Assembly: GCF_001686985.1 (NCBI RefSeq)
Contig: NZ_CP015318.1
Location: 4,214,001-4,278,000, forward strand
DNA: 64,000 bases
Reading direction: 5' to 3'
Source of the DNA: Mesorhizobium amorphae CCNWGS0123
Lineage (GTDB): Bacteria; Pseudomonadota; Alphaproteobacteria; Rhizobiales; Rhizobiaceae
Shown here: positions 63,720 to 64,000 of the stretch, piece after piece
Layout of the letters: each line of letters opens with the position of its first letter
How positions within the stretch are numbered: position 1 is the stretch's first letter
Notes under the pieces: model-generated
What the model was told of the DNA's origin: nothing
Seen by the model: only the letters and a program-made list of their open reading frames with translations
Databases searched by the model: none
Position numbers and translations under genes: made by a program

Positions 63720-64000
63720 CTAGTCGAGGTCCGCCACCGCTTCGCCGGCCCCGCCCTCGATGCGCTGCGACAGCGAGGCCTCCATGAAATCGTCGAGATC
63801 GCCGTCGAGCACGCTCGACGGGCTGGTGCTCTCGACGCCGGTGCGCAAATCCTTCACCAGCTGGTAGGGCTGCAGCACATAGGAGCGAATCTGGTGGCCC
63901 CAGCCGATGTCGCTCTTCGACGCCTCGGTGGCGTTGGCCACCGCTTCGCGCTTCTTCAGCTCTTCCTCGTAGAGGCGCGAGCGCAGCATCTCCCAGGCCT
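63720..64000 (-). CDS. prfB: Peptide chain release factor 2, C-terminal part
   Basis: The gene runs off the window's right edge. The visible 92 codons read AWEMLRSRLYEEELKKREA, then SKSDIGWGHQIRSYVLQPYQ, LVKDLRTGVESTSPSSVLDG and DLDDFMEASLSQRIEGGAGE, the conserved end of RF2. RF2 terminates at UGA and UAA. The programmed-frameshift site, if any, lies outside the window. The partial repeat begins right after the stop. Confidence 0.95.
   Translation of the reverse strand, partial: AWEMLRSRLYEEELKKREAVANATEASKSDIGWGHQIRSYVLQPYQLVKDLRTGVESTSPSSVLDGDLDDFMEASLSQRIEGGAGEAVADLD

Overview
The window is a chromosomal segment of a high-GC alphaproteobacterium, most likely Mesorhizobium or a close Phyllobacteriaceae/Rhizobiales relative. 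The clues are the rhizobial str/S10 and beta-operon gene content, a BA14K-family protein, several rhizobial-type intergenic palindromes, and polyamine-type ABC transporters. The genus is inferred from protein character and gene order; no database was searched.

Left part (1-21.4 kb): the core information-processing block, nearly all on the minus strand. It contains rplW(partial)-rplD-rplC-rpsJ-tufA-fusA-rpsG-rpsL. A three-gene interlude follows: a small conserved protein, a sugar 1-dehydrogenase and an O-methyltransferase. Then come rpoC-rpoB-rplL-rplJ-rplA-rplK-nusG-secE and tRNA-Trp.

21.4-29.5 kb: an ancestral tRNA-Tyr/tRNA-Gly/tufB/tRNA-Trp/secE order, interrupted by accessory genes. These are a glycolipid-binding-domain protein, a group II truncated globin, two paralogous ClpP-fold secreted proteins (COG3904 type), a DMT exporter and a sulfotransferase. 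The COG3904 pair is a tandem duplication that carried along a 71-bp tail of tuf and its terminator. One paralog ends in a tail homologous to the end of the neighbouring globin.

29.7-37.6 kb: rlmB, then a glyoxylate-to-glycerate module (glxR, hyi, gcl) read away from a divergent IclR regulator with a palindromic operator candidate. A YbaK-type deacylase, small membrane proteins, BA14K and tRNA-Thr follow.

37.6-44 kb: a patchy, visibly AT-richer accessory zone. It holds a divergent second tRNA-Thr-like sequence, unknown membrane and soluble proteins (one interrupted by an in-frame amber codon), a small Cys-rich secreted protein, a cupin, and a parallel-beta-helix protein with a calcium-binding RTX-type C-terminus.

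43.4-54.9 kb: two complete spermidine/putrescine-type ABC transporter operons facing each other. One carries a metallo-beta-lactamase-fold hydrolase, the other an amidase. Each has a TetR regulator and a candidate operator containing TTGACT.

55-64 kb: a glycan-modification cluster (two glycosyltransferases, an acetyltransferase, a methyltransferase), then NAD kinase, an RhlE-type helicase, an OmpA-like lipoprotein, a GFA-family protein, a truncated second GFA fragment next to a repeat, and the 3' end of prfB.
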